Shown one piece after another: positions 47,157 through 60,152 of a stretch of DNA of 64,000 bases (within the stretch, counting starts at the first letter, position 1; the number at the start of each line of letters is the position of its first letter). The stretch spans positions 434,001 to 498,000 of the forward strand of contig JARVKI010000003.1 of assembly GCA_036674765.1 (NCBI GenBank), read 5' to 3'. Origin of the DNA: Seiridium cupressi. Its lineage: Eukaryota; Ascomycota; Sordariomycetes; Amphisphaeriales; Sporocadaceae. The notes under the pieces are model-generated. The model was not told the DNA's origin, did not search any database, and saw nothing but the letters and a program-made list of their open reading frames with translations. A program made the translations under genes and the position numbers.

Positions 47157-50100
47157 ATATACGTCGTCAATACACCAGACAGTGCGGGTTAATGGAGTCG
47201 GTAGCGAACTTTTGCAGGGCTGGCTCCAGTATTTGACTTTACGTCGATATTATTCATGTATTTAATTTTCTAGCTGTACCCATTGGGCGTTGAATGCGCC
47301 GGGACAAACTACAATTCACGTCTTTTTGCAACCGTCTAGCGATGCCACTGCAATGGCGCTCATTCTGAGGAACACTGGTCGGTGTACGTGTGATTTAGTC
47401 GATTGACGGGCCTGCAACCCCGCATATACTAAAAGCAAAACCGGGCAATCGTGAACTCTTGGCCCCTCATCTCATTTCCCATGCCCGCCGATGAAACGCG
47501 CCAGGGGTCCCGCCGCCCTGATGCCCCGTACCTGCGTACTGTAGTAAGCGCCACACTATATAGCAGATTAAATCTGATCCCAAACCCATCATTGGCCTAT
47601 TTTGGAGTCGGATATTGATGAGCATCCCAAACTTCCTAATAGAGTGCGACATTTACCTCCCCGATCTTCTCCCCTCGCTCGGCATTGCAGTGATCAACAG
47701 GCACTTGGCTGTCATCGGCAATCGTGCTCCTGCAATGTGACGGGAGCTGGCCTTTGTCGGAGTGCGCACGCTCCAATAGCCCGGGTCAAGTTGCACGGCA
47801 TGTCGATCGCTTGCGAGATCCAGCTGCGTCAGCTTTGCGGCCCAAGGCGCATGCTGCCATTCCTGTGCCCCATAGAACGCCTGCGTTGACAGAATCCTTC
47901 AACATAACCATTGATTGGTCTTCGCCAATATTCAATCTAGTTTTACATCTGGGAACATAGGATATGCTCAGCCAACAACCGATGTTTGTAAAAGTTTCAA
48001 ACGTTTCAAAGCGCCACTAGCCCTCCCACTTCTAGCGTATTCTTGCGCCAGGATCCCTGATTGTGGCTTTTTAAGCGATGGAAAGCTGCCAAAGGCCTCT
48101 AATATTTCCCTTGGTGTGACATCTCATGCTTAACAGCAAGTTACAGCCCCAAACTCTTCAACAGCGATAGTCTAGGCCTCTACTCTATAGATCGATAACC
48201 GATTATTGTTGACATCTTGAGCAGCCCTGTATTAGTCCTTTGGCTTTTTGTCATGGTATCGACGCTATACTAACAAGAAAGACATTTGTTCTCTTTTTTC
48301 ATAACAGGCGACAATCAATGGCCACGTGCCAATAATGTTCCCTACTCTCGAATTCTGGCTATAAGGTCGACGTCAGCAATGACGAAGCCGTTCGCCCCCC
48401 CGTGTCCAGTGCTAGGCGTTACTTCAGGCCGGACCCTGTATTTCCGTGCTGTCTTCAAGTACCGTAAATTGGTTCAACAATGGCTGCAGTGATGACTTCG
48501 ATATTGTCATATCACTTGTAGATAAGAAATTCGAACATGACGCGACCACGATAATGATTCTACTAGAGAAGATCACACTACAGTACCAGCAGCTCCAAAC
48601 TTTATGAATGCTCATCGCGGTTGTGTCGCTCCGAGCCTTAGCAATGGCCATGTGCTGCGATGCAGTTTACAAATTCGGAGGCATCGAGAATAGACAAGAA
48701 GATCGATACAAATGGTCTGCGCTCACTTGGATCCGCGTGCCTGCCTGTCTGTCACTGGACAGAGGAACTTAAGAGAGTTGCCCTCCTTGGTCTATGACAC
48801 GCCTGTATAGCTCACTCTCAACATCGAGACCATGATCAGAAACGAGATCAGAAATGTAGATCCTCGGACCAACGTGATTTAGGCAATGCCGGATGCATTA
48901 GATCCACCTAGACGAGACTTCAACTTCAGCTTGGCAAGGCGTCTCTAAAGATCCTCGTCTGCCTTCATATCATTTGGACCAATTCGTAATCTAAGCATTG
49001 GGTCTTGGTAAATCAGTGTTCGGATGAGGCAATCCCGCTTAGCTGTCTGGCACGAAAGCAACCACTCGAAAAGAAGTGTGAGAAAAGGTGGTGAATAAAA
49101 GCTAACCATTTCTGTTCGTCTCGCTAGAGATGTAAACTGCTCCTTAGGACACGCGGTCGCCCTAAGACTGGAATTGCTCCCTCTCGAGGATGAGTGTCTG
49201 CTTAAGATCTTTTCGAGAGAAGTTTGGAACGCCAGCCAATAGTGGATACTATACTATACCTAAATGTAGTCCTGGTATACTCGCCGTAAGCTTAATAGAA
49301 GCATGCTTTACTGTTTTCTATTACTCTGTGATATCTATTTAAATTAATTTATTTATTTAAAAAAAATAAACAAAATAAAAACTTCCCTTTTAGAGTTCTT
49401 CCTTTAATAATTTTCCCTAGAAATCTCTTCTTCTGGAAGGAGACGTCCTTACGGAGCAGCTTGTTCAGCTTGAAAGTGCAGGCCGGATGGAACTTCGAAT
49501 ATTCCCGGTCCATGTTTAAACCGAGGTACGTCATCAAGCCCTTAAGCAGGACGACAGTTACAGAGTTCGTGTCCTTGGGCTTTTCCTTTCCTTTAGTGCC
49601 CTGGGACTCGTCTCCTGGAGTGCCGCCCTGGATATCGTCCCCGAGCAACTTATTGTTCTAGAAGACGCCTTAAGACGCCCTTAAGACACAATTGGTGGTG
49701 ATGTCGACGCGTGACTTCAAGGTCCTCATGTTCCCAATGGTATGGCTGGTATTCAGTAAGCTTGTGTAAAATGATGTTGCGAGGCGGGTAAGCTTACTAG
49801 TGCTGCCGGTTGTCTAACGATGCATTCCAGGCCCCGGAGAAGGTGAGGATGATGATACCCCAACTAGGGAGGTGGGCTAAAATAACGTGGCTCAAAGGGG
49901 TATGATTCTTCAAAGAAGAACGTGGTTCGAAGCGAGTTGGCCTGATAGTCGAACGAAATCAAAAACTTCGGATTGGGTTACCAAGAATCGAGAGAAAAAT
50001 TATTATCGTGAGTCGCCGCCCATTGCCACCAGTGATAACAGTTAAACGTAAGGTATAAAAGTAAGGAAGAGGAGTAGGACGGTGGGCTGGAAAGATGGAT

Positions 50101-50709
50101 GAAGGGGTGAAGGGGTGAGGGCGGATAGGAAAAGATGTTGCGGGAGGGGGAGAGGTGCTGGGCACTGCGAAAGAAGCGATTCCCCCAAGTTTGAGGCCGA
50201 CCTCGACAGCGTGGTTGCCACATTGTAATTACCAAGTTGTGATTACTGAACTGCAGCTGTCAATAATAATGGTTGTTATATAGCGGTCGCCTAGGTATGA
50301 AAATCAGGTGGCATAATATGTTCTTTTCCAGGGCCGCCGGGGAAACGAGAACCGTTCTTTTTCATTTATATAAATTTATTAAGTGGCCCAGGGTGGCCCT
50401 TAGAACTTCGTTTATGAATCTATAACAATTACACCACCTCCTGCTTATTTATTTTGAAAGTTCGCTCGCCCCTATCATTACCTGGTCACAACCGTCATAG
50501 CGGTAAAAGAAACACTCAGAACAATTGACAATGCGTGCCATGTGCACATAATTATCATTATTTCTTATTGTGGACAGTAAATTGTGTCTATAAATACACA
50601 TACAAAATAGAGGTATCCTTTCTATAAGGCATCGAATTCGGCAAATCTCTCTTTCTAGACCGTGTGTTCTTACAATCGTCTCGCTGCCCGAGTCAGCCGG
50701 AGCTGTGTC
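47157..50709. other. AT-rich gene-poor region
   Basis: About 3.5 kb without a recognised gene. It includes a very AT-rich tract at 49335-49385 and a 99-codon minus-strand frame (49349-49648), Lys-rich and ending in low complexity, that might be a transposable-element remnant. A purine-rich plus strand occurs at 50060-50165. Confidence 0.4.
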
Positions 50710-52090
50710 TTAGACAATAGCAAAATGCTTCTGCAACTCACGTGTGGAGCTTGACTCGCTTTGGTTGTCATCATCCTCCACCTTTGGCTCACGCACTACT
50801 TGTGTCTCAATGGTACGTTTGATGCCCGCGCTAGGGAGATCTGCCTCGCTCTCCTCGTCGAACCTCACATGAGTGCCGTTTCCGCTTGCTTTATTGTTGT
50901 TGCCATTGCCGGTTCTGGTGGTAATCATAGTGGTCATCTTGTGGCTTCCTTCGTGTCGGTTCGAGTTGGACTTGTCGTAGGATCCGGTCTGGTGTGGGTT
51001 CGAAGCACGCACCACCCTTGCGATCATGTCGGCGATGTTCATCTCAATATGAAGCTTCACCAGGTAAATGAGTGGATGGAATTGGACGTATACGACGCCG
51101 TTGGGAAGTGACATAACGCCAATGAGGATGATCTACACGAATGGTTAGTTTCCTTCTTTTTTGTGTTGATTACATCTCGAATCAAACTTACGTCAAGTGC
51201 TAACGAAATGGCGATCATGGCCAGGTTGAAGTGGAATAGTGTAGTGTACTTGGTGAGGCCGTTGGCAATGAGCTTGGCTCGAATCAGATGAATGAAGTAG
51301 AAGTTGAGTCCCATGTCGACAACGGCAATGATGGCTTTCTCACATCGGTCCCAGATGTTGTTGACGTGGATGTAAGTCTCGTTGATTTGAAGTCGAGCCG
51401 GAATCCAGATACACATGACGCTGATATTGATGGCTAGCAGCACGCCGAAGACGGTCCATCTTATCGTTCTCGCCTTCTGTTGTCGGACCATGAGGAGTGC
51501 AATTCGGTTGATAATGATTTGCATGATACATTGAATCTGAACAACCCACAGGCAAAGCAGGAAGAAGGCAAACCAAAAACTTTGCAGATAATCAGTATCA
51601 CCAACATACTGTGCGTTGTACCATGAAATCCTCACCTGATTGGTATAACCCCCTTAAGGAACAGCCAACTGATGACGGAGATCACGACGCACGCCACCCA
51701 CTCGGCCCATATCATGATGACATATGCGTTGAGAGCCTTGGTCCTCTTGTAGGAGTACCACGATTGCCGAGATGCCTTCACGAACGTGAAACAGGCGCAC
51801 TGGTTGTCAAAACAGAGTTAGCATTGAAGCCTATTCGTTGATGAGGGGATGCACGCTCCAGTTGAGCGTTCATCCACGTAGCGGATGCCAACGTATTGGT
51901 GGCGCTGGAATACCTAGCACGCACCAGAACACTACACCTCTAGCAGGACGAAGAACGGAGTGGAAGCAGGTTTCGAGTTTGCACTTACAGCCAATGAGAA
52001 ACCCCAGATGATACTGGCAATGTTCATGTCCGTCTGGCTGGGCACTTCTAGCACATACCATTCCGGTACGAGGAATCCGGTTTGAGCCAT
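50710..52090 (-). CDS. polytopic fungal integral membrane protein
   Basis: Four exons, 51989-52090, 51636-51799, 51192-51579 and 50710-51132, all with GT-AG introns, give 358 residues. Hydrophobic segments can be seen in ASIIWGFSLACACF, YVIMIWAEWVACVVISVISW, WFAFFLLCLWVVQIQCIM, WTVFGVLLAINISVMCIW, IAVVDMGLNFYFIHLI, HFNLAMIAISLALD and the region IGVMSLPNGVVYVQF, so about seven membrane spans. The C-terminal 90 residues are hydrophilic, Ser/Asn/Lys-rich and probably cytosolic. The layout resembles fungal seven-helix proteins of unknown function, including receptor-like ones, but I cannot assign a family or ligand. The intron between exons 2 and 3 must be removed for the third span to be in frame. 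Confidence 0.8.
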
Positions 52091-54402
52091 TGTTGCTATG
52101 GACTCGACTTGACCGGCAGTAAGCTCGTGATGGATTGCTTCTTCTGTCGAAGAATAGGCGGAAACTTCGAGTTACAAATGCGTGGCGCATCTGGGTTAAC
52201 ATATACCACCGGCGCAGACTGGCTCGACGCCTCTGCAGGCGCTGCCGCTTTCCAGAACCTGTTGCGGCCATATTCACATATGATAAGCTGGCAGACCATG
52301 GCATACGCTAAACCAACCAGTTTGGGTAAAACACTCCCAAGCTTGTGCTCCCGTCTCCATGTCTTATGACAAGCGGCATTCCTTGGCTTGGTAACGGCAT
52401 AAATCCTCTGATCCGGCTCCCTGGTCCGTCGATCTCTACTCCATGCAGACCAATCGCAATTACTGACGGTGTCCATCCAGCTAGACAACAACTTTTCAGG
52501 GACTCTGAGTCTATGACTGGTCAGGTCTAGTCGGTCGACCGGATTGAGCCGCGGCTGAGAGCTAGCAGCACTGGCGGAGCTTGGCTCTTCTAGCTAGCGA
52601 GTCGCTGATGTGCTGTTATAGCCTGACGTAAACCACGACCGGCAAAGTCTACACCAGCGAGCCGTCGTGCCTCCCCTGACCGCTATGCCACGTTGTCTGT
52701 AGCCTTACGATAAGGTTTGGAAAGACAGTACAGACAGTTAAATGTCTTCATCTTCAGTACAAAGAAGGGTGTAAGCCAAATGAGCGGAAACGTCTCGAAG
52801 CACGTATCATGGCGCGTATGATACCCACTCTAAGGATCTTGATTAATGATCTCTGCCGGTGGGGCTCACTGGTCTATACCAGCCGTCGTGTCGGTAACAA
52901 CTGCGGCCTCGAAGGGTCCGCCCCCGTTGCATCATCTCTTTATAAACACTATCATCGTCTCTGGTCATTTCCCCGAGTTGAAATGGATGCGCGGCGGCAT
53001 CGCTCCCTTGCATCTTCCGACATACTTGGCGAAGCCCGTCTAGCACTAGCGACTCACTAGTAGCGATGAGCATCCACAGCCAAGAACATCGCTGGCCTAA
53101 CTAGATAGATCTTGATTAGAGTGTATGGTCTTTTGTGGAGAGTCCCCAGACTGCGTAAGCTCAATCTTCCTGATCCACAGATTTCGCCTTAATGTCCCGT
53201 AGGTCGTTGGTCTACAATCCTTCCTGATAGCAGATCGATGACCACCACATCTAGAGCACCCCCGGCCATCGTAACCGCATGAGCTTCTATATAATCCGGC
53301 GGTCGCGGTTCCTGAATCTCCCACGTACTGACTCGAACGCCGCTACGGAACCGGACCACTGCCCGCTGCTTGAAATATGAATCGCTAGCTATCAAGCTCT
53401 ACGGATTGGGAACTTATGAAATTAAAGAGCTGAGCACTCGAGGAATAGGCTGGGCCTGGCTCGGTTTTCAAGCACAGTATTCGAAGCTCTCTTTCATAAC
53501 AATCTATTCGTGATATTGCCGTTGTCAGTCGTCTAAGTAGACCGCCTCCGCAGTAGCCACCACAATCCTTTGCAGGATTCAACAAACACCCCCTCCGGCA
53601 CCCCCCGATTCAAGGACACTAGAGAAGCGTACGAAGGGTTCCCACCCCGACGGCTTTGGTAACCCGATTTTTGTTCGGAGCCGTAACTAGCTCTGTGACT
53701 AGCTGTGTTTCTATCATGCTAAAAGGGAAATTCACGCTACCCCTGATGACACTAAGGAGGGCTTAGCTCGCGCAAGTTGGGGATGTTTACTAGGAAGCAA
53801 AAGATGACCATCGGCTTAGTACTTCCGCTGAAGTGTTATGAGCCGATGGTGCTTTTAGAGAAACGGGCTAGAAGACTTGGATGTAATTGGGCGTCAAGTT
53901 CTAGATGATAGAAATGAAAATCAACGGCCGTATAAAGAATAGCGATAGAATCGGGCTTGTCTACAGGCCAAGTGCCGCCGTTGGCACGAGCTGCGGGAGG
54001 CGCCTACATCACGACGGCCCAGCAGTTAGAATCCTAATGGAACTGTTTCTGTGGTGGTGCCCATCAGCCTCACCCGACGCCTAAAGCTTGGTAGGAACGA
54101 CAAAGTAAGCATAGGGATGACTATTGGCACACGGTATTTGATGCGATCGAGTATTGGAGCAGGCGATATTCAATGTCGTCAATTTGAACCCCTGTCCTTA
54201 CGTGGCTCCGCTAAGACCCTACTAAACAGCATGGGTGGAGGGTGATAAAAGATGAAACCCTGCAATTTCCCCAGATCTTGGGGTCGCGTCCTCGCTGCGG
54301 ATTCTCAGTGAAAAAAAAGCAGGCCACAAAAAAGCCTTCTGACATACGCCGATTGATATCAAAAGACACTTGTGAAGGACGGCCTGCTTGTTTGTATGGG
54401 CC
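52091..54402. other. intergenic, no gene recognised
   Basis: About 2.3 kb. The minus-strand frame continuing above the membrane-protein ATG is taken as 5' leader. A short minus-strand stretch at 53189-53395 (with VVIDLLSGRIVDQRP) looks slightly protein-like but is unassigned. Confidence 0.4.
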
Positions 54403-55877
54403 ATGGCTAGCCGCATGTGGACATTCGTATGGGCAACTATCCTGGTCGCCCGTACTTATGCCTGGAATTTCGTCTCTCCGACGGAGTTGGAGAGCAGGAT
54501 AAAAGCACAAGATACACTTGTCGTAGCTTGTACGCGCACTCCAGTTACCTACCGACGGGTTTGACCCTCAAGGCTAATGTTATATGCAGTTGTCTCGGTA
54601 GGTCTTGACTTCAACCCGTCGTAGATGCAGCTCATGCTCATATCTCTGTCATAGCCTTCGGAGTGAGTTTATTCCTGGAGCGTTTCGAGTCCATACTGAA
54701 GAAGAGGCAAAGGGAAAAGTCGGGAGCACTAGAGACGCCATGGGAAGAGGCCGCGTCGGCTTCCCCCTTTCCGTTTCTTAGCATTGATTGTACAGCCGAC
54801 GACCAGCCCTGCAGGGCGTATGGCTCAACTGTCAACCCTAGCGTAAAGCTTATCAAAGATGGACATACCATTGCGACTTATGAAGGGCCCCGGAGAGCAT
54901 CAGCGTTAGTCAACAACTACACCCAGCAGCTCTTTTAGATTGCTGAAAATGGTCCTAGGATCTCAGCCTGGGCTGCGAGGGCCCAGCGGCCGTCTGTTAC
55001 AGACGTCCCAGCAGAGTCCCTAGCTGCGTTCCAAGGCATAGACGAGACGGTGTTTGTGGCGTACGTCGACTCTACTGACGCAGACTCCCGATCTGCATTC
55101 GAGGTCATTGCCTCGGGCTATAATCAGGAGTTCACGTTTGGCGTGCATGTTCTGGCCGGACAACAAAACACCGAAGACCTTGAAACTCCTTCAGTCAAGT
55201 GTTACAGAACTACCGATGGCGATACTAAGACCCTAACGGTCCCATTCGATCAAAAATCTCTAGATACATTTGTGAAGGAGGCTTCGGTGAGTAGCAAGCC
55301 CCTCTGTGCTAGAACGTGTAACTCATAGTAGGACAGCGTCCAATAATTGGCGAGCTACTACCTCATACGCACCAACGTTTCCTCGATGTAAGCGTCGACC
55401 CACCTGTATTGCCTTTGGGGCTGAGAGGGCATTCACTAACTTACGAATGTCCAGCGCGGATGGCCCATGGTCTATGTCTTCGCCGTCACAGAAACCGAGC
55501 GGGCTGAACTGCGTGATACCCTCAAGAAGATGGCCCGCAGCTACTACGAATCGCTCACCATGGTGACAGTGGATCCCTTGGACTTCCCCGAGCTGCCGGC
55601 AAAGCTTGGACTCGAGGCTGGATCGTTCCCGGCGGGTGCAGTGCATCAGCTCTCGAACAACAGAGTGTTTCCTTACCCGAAAGGGCAGCCAATAACTCCA
55701 AGAGCTTTGCAACAATGGGGCCTCGATGTCTGGCAGGGGCGTGTCCAGGCCTGGCAGCCTGCCGGAGCAATACCTGCGCCGAAGCAAGATGCTCCGGGTC
55801 GGATCAAGGCATCGCGGAAAGTTTCTATGCGGAGCTTCCCTGGTATGAAGATAAACGTCGGCCGTGACGAACTCTAG
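54403..55877 (+). CDS. PDI-like thioredoxin-fold protein with RDEL, no visible CxxC
   Basis: The 3' part is clear: exon ending 54904, a 54-bp intron (54905-54958, hiding a TAG), then exons 54959-55286, 55337-55387 and 55455-55877. The sequence follows the a-b-b' pattern of PDIs: FLSIDCTADDQPC, then VNPSVKLIKDGHTIATYEGP, ETVFVAYVDSTD, ETPSVKCYRTTDGDTKTL, RPIIGELLPHTHQRF, MVYVFAVTETERAELRDTL and FPAGAVHQLSNN. It ends NVGRDEL, an ER-retrieval signal. The 5' part is uncertain. ATGs at 54403/54415 start a signal peptide (MWTFVWATILVARTYAW) and SPTELESRIKAQDTLVV, but the frame shifts before about 54640, where one or two introns or decay must lie. No CGHC-type active site is visible, so it may be a non-catalytic chaperone-like PDI. 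Confidence 0.7.
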
Positions 55878-56213
55878 ATGGTCTAAGTAGTCAAGGCAGC
55901 TAAGTTACCAAACTTGGTTCTACACTAAGAGTTGAGTTATGTAGGCGACCCACCATCTGCCTCAGAATCCTTCATCTATACTCATCCGAGCAACTGTCAT
56001 CAAAGGTGAAGGCAAGGACAATGCAGATGGATTAGCAGGGCATTATTTGGTTTTTATTAATATAATGAAATTAGGTAGCTGGGTATCTTTCTTTCCCTAA
56101 GTCCATGATTTTGTACGCATGTCGTAAATGCTACCAAAACGCCTTCCATGTACGAGTCCCATCCAATCGCTCTTCCATATCTATATGCCGCCCAATGTAT
56201 CGCCAAGCCAGTC
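55878..56213. other. short convergent intergenic region
   Basis: 3' flanks of the PDI-like gene (plus) and the MFS gene (minus). AT-rich, with no gene. Confidence 0.5.
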
Positions 56214-58196
56214 TTACTGTAGTTCCTTCTTGACCTCGCTGACCTGTGTTGTCGGCTCCACAGTCCCCACCATGCTTGAGACTGTGCTCGTATCGGATAA
56301 TACCCCCCTCACGGTCTCCTGCGCAGGTTCTTTTTCGTCATCGATTACGACCACGTCTTCATCGGCACTCTGTCGGAACCTTGCGAGCACCTCGGCGGCC
56401 TCAGCAGCAAATTTGCACCTTGCCCTGATCTTGTCGCCGAATTTGTAGAAAAAGAAAGGAAATGGCAAGCATGCCAAAGCAAGGAAAGCCGGTATTGAGC
56501 TGGCCCAATGAATACCCAAGTTTTGATACATGTCTAAGAGATGTCAGTACACCACATCAGCAATATATGGGGTTCGTGGCGGCTTACTAGTTGTGAAAAG
56601 CGGGAAAGCTGCTCCGAAAAGGGACCGCAGTACCGAGTTTGCGGCCAGTACGGACGCAGCGTAGATGACATCTGAAGAGCATTAGCAACATTAACACCAA
56701 TACTATCAAGCTGGGCAACTTACAACTATCAATCAAGTAGTTTAACAAGCTGAGGAACACGAGCACTAGTCCAGCACCGAAGAATCCCGACGCGATGATA
56801 GGAACAATCCAGTGGATGTTCAAGCCTGAAGAGTACGTTAGCTAGCCAGATTCGAAAGCGACCAATTCAGTGGCAGGAATCAGAACATACCGTTAGTCCA
56901 GGCAAACCAGAATAGTCCGATTGGAAGTAACACTGAACCGATCATTGCGCTTGGTAGGCGTTCTTCCGGAGCTGCGTGGCCACCACGAGCCTGTGAGACT
57001 GCGGCGTAACGTTTGTTGGCGAACATGCTGTACCCAACTGCGAACATCATGCCAACAGCGACACCAAGGAAAGCGAGGCCGCCGACACCGGGAGACCAAC
57101 CACGGAGCTGCTGGAACACGATCGGAAAGGCAGCGAACATCATATACAGGGTACCGTAGACGATCGCCATGTACAGAGATGTAAGCATGACAATGGGCTC
57201 TCTGAAGAGCAGAATCCAAGGCCGGGTGAGTGCCACCTTGAACTCCTGCGAGATGCTCTTCCGAGGTCTTCCTGCATCAAGCTTGCTGATATACACCTTG
57301 CCAGTGATCTTGGAGAGCTTGTCAGCGCGCTTGCGAAGAATCACTGGGGTGTAGGTCTCGGGGACGTAAAGTGAGACTACGATCCAGACGACACCAGTGA
57401 AGCAGGCCATAAGACCTTCGACCCATCTCCATGACACTTCACCCAAGAAGCCTCCGGCTATTGGTCCAATCGAGGGTCCCAAGAAAGGTGCTGTTGCAAA
57501 GACGGCGGTAGCCATGCCTCGCTCTGACGCCGAGAACATGTCGGCGATAACACCTCCAGCGTTGGTCATAGGAGAAGATCCAAAGGTACCGGCGAAAAAG
57601 CGAAGAATGATCAGGGTTTGGATGTTGGGTGCCGCTGCGGCTCCGGCGTTGAAAGCCGTCAAAGCCATGTAAGTGCCAAAGAACAGGATCTGTCGGCCGA
57701 ACAGCTCGGATAATGGAGCCCAGAGAAGAGGTCTATACCCAAGTAAAAAAATCCGTGTTAGTGCTGCTTGACATGAACCAACTTGATGTACTTACCCGAC
57801 GGCGAACCCAGTCACAAATAGGGAGATACCAAGGATCGCTATGATCTGCTTGACCTCAAACTCCTTGATGACTTCACTGATTCCTCCGGAGAAGGCTGTC
57901 GATACGAAAGCCACCGCCAAGACAGCGATGGCCTGTAGGACCGTGATGCTCCATTTCTTCCACTGCGGAAACTTCATCGGGTTTTGTGGATCATGCTCGA
58001 GGAAGTCGACGATGAAAGGCTCGTCCTCGGTTCCCTTCCCCTTATACCTCCAGTTCTGCACCTCTGGAGTGACACCGGCTTGGTCGAGCAACAACTTGAA
58101 ATGTGAAGGCAATCTTCGAAAAGTCTGTGACTCAACGTCCCGCTCAGGCTCGGTAGCGGTAACGGAAGAGGACGAAGACACCGGCGTTGACGACAT
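56214..58196 (-). CDS. MFS drug:H+ antiporter-like transporter
   Basis: Five exons, 57796-58196, 56891-57732, 56724-56825, 56588-56671 and 56214-56533, join exactly in frame to 582 residues. A hydrophilic N-terminus of about 85 residues precedes twelve membrane helices. Family signatures are [14 protein letters not shown] after helix 2 (motif A type), [14 protein letters not shown] in helix 5 (antiporter motif C) and the polar central loop. The last exon has [20 protein letters not shown] and a basic, acidic Ser-rich tail. This is the DHA1-type multidrug/polyamine subgroup, which exports diverse compounds across the plasma membrane. Nothing in the neighbourhood indicates its substrate. Intact. 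Confidence 0.92.
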
Positions 58197-60152
58197 TTTG
58201 GCGGGATAAGCTGATCTGAGATATCGAGTTCCTCCAGGATCTCAGAAGCTTATCTTGGTGGGAACGTAGATCGCACACGGGTTGATCAAAGCGACGGCTC
58301 ATCTCCATGGGACCAGGACCGTGGGGATGCCAGGCAGTTATACCACCTTGGTGTACGGACTTCACGAGAGGGCTCCATAGCGGATGTTATCTTTTGCCCA
58401 AACCCGACGCGAAGGCCGACATGGATCCAAAATCTGGATCCGTCCATGGTGGATCGCCTTCATGGTAAAAGACGAGCGAAGACATCTAGAAGATTAGAAA
58501 TGTGTCGGCCTTGTGCTGAGCTATCCACCCACTAGGACCAAGAGGTATATACGTCCGCTAATTCCGGGCATTGATACCGAGGGAACGACATCAGCCCTGC
58601 GGAAGAGCCTCTTTACAACTGACGTGACAGGCGCCCTTACGACGCTCTAGGCCAGCCAGGACAAATAGCGAGATTCGACCATGGCTCTAGCTTGGCGCTA
58701 GAATCGCCCAACAATCGGATCGCAACCGGATCGCTGGTAATGAATTCGTCGACTGCATTTGCAACTGATGCGGGCAGCGTCTGTTCCCATAACCGTTGAC
58801 ATGAAGTATCACGGAATGCCTGCAGTTTAACTGCCCAAAGCGCCACATCGAGTGTTCTCGAAAAATTGCTGGTTCCCAATAAGGGAGCTTGTACATGGGT
58901 GCATTTCGCTGGGCTTTCCGTTCACGGGGCAGGGGGCAACTGCTTGCTTGACGTTCTCAAAGGAGGAGCCACATTGTGGAGTCTATGAGCAGGGAGTTAG
59001 TGCTCAGGGGCAGCGATAGCACTTTGTAATATCGTCCCAATCAGAAATTTCTTTCCCATAATATGAATCGGTGCCGAGGTACTCGGACATAACTTCAACA
59101 CTTGTTTCAACAACATTGCGCGTTGCCGTCACACTATTGAGGTTGTAATTATCCTGACAAAAATAAGAGGGGGGCGTACGTCAAGCCTGCAATGTACGAC
59201 TCGTCGCGGTTTTCTTCTTCCTTTTCTCTCGTTGCAGATCTATGGCGGCTCTTCAGAGAAGAAGAATCCATTGTCTGAACAATCTCCAAACTGGAAGTTG
59301 GCGAAAAGCCGGTGGTTGTTGTGGCCGAAAAGGCCGGCGGCGATTTGCCGTCGATGGGTCGGCCCTTGATGGGATGTGGGGCGTCCAAATCAGTCAGTCA
59401 GCCAAGCCAGTCGGAATTTGGGTGGGACGACTGTCAGTCGACCTGATTCAAGACGACACACGCGGCATGGCAGCGAGAACGTTCGTGTACGTTCGAGTAG
59501 TGTATTGCATAGCCGAGCTTCGGCATGATTCATGACTAATAGGCACAACGGAGTTAATTGGAATCCCGTGTTAGCAAGGACCCATGTATCCCGGGTTCAT
59601 ACAGTCGCCAATCTAAGATCAAGTGGCTTTATTATGTATAGCCGTGTCGATCAGCAGCTGCCCTTGTATGCAGGTGCGTCGCATCCATGCCAGTCGATTC
59701 AAGGCCGTGTTTACTCTGAGCAGAACATGATAGACGTATTGCTGATAAGTCGTAAAATTGATGTGTACATAAAAGTGCCTTTTTGAATTCATACATTTTC
59801 ATTCTTGTCCGTACTGGTGAGGGATTTGGCGGTGATTTGTGCCACTGGCGCCTGTTGGGCCGGAATAGTTCAGCGTGGCAAGCGTTTGCCCCTAATTTTA
59901 TTCGCAAAATGTGGTAGATGGGACTTCAAGCCATCGTCTTTGACATATATAGTCTCGAACCTGTGTGAGACTTCAGTAAAAAAATTTTTTTTTTTGAGCA
60001 AACTACCAACGACAGCCCGACGAGTCACTCACTCACTCACAATGTTTATGCACTTTCTGATCGGTTCTTTCAATCAAACTTAGAAGGGTGTGTCAAAGTA
60101 CTTATTTTATGTGTGAATGCTTGTATGTAGGCAGTGATCACTGTTCAAAATG
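58197..60152. other. intergenic, no gene recognised
   Basis: About 2 kb between the MFS start and the RCM1-like stop. Two minus-strand short frames (58637-58879 and 59149-59388) are too weak to call. Simple-sequence runs occur near 59980-59995 (A/T) and 60030-60041 (ACTC). Confidence 0.45.

Noticed and set aside
55323..55787. 154-codon minus-strand ORF
   Set aside because: Antisense shadow of the last exons of the PDI-like gene.
59149..59388. 79-codon minus-strand ORF as a gene
   Set aside because: Ser/Thr-rich with no signal or domain; kept only as a note within the intergenic entry.
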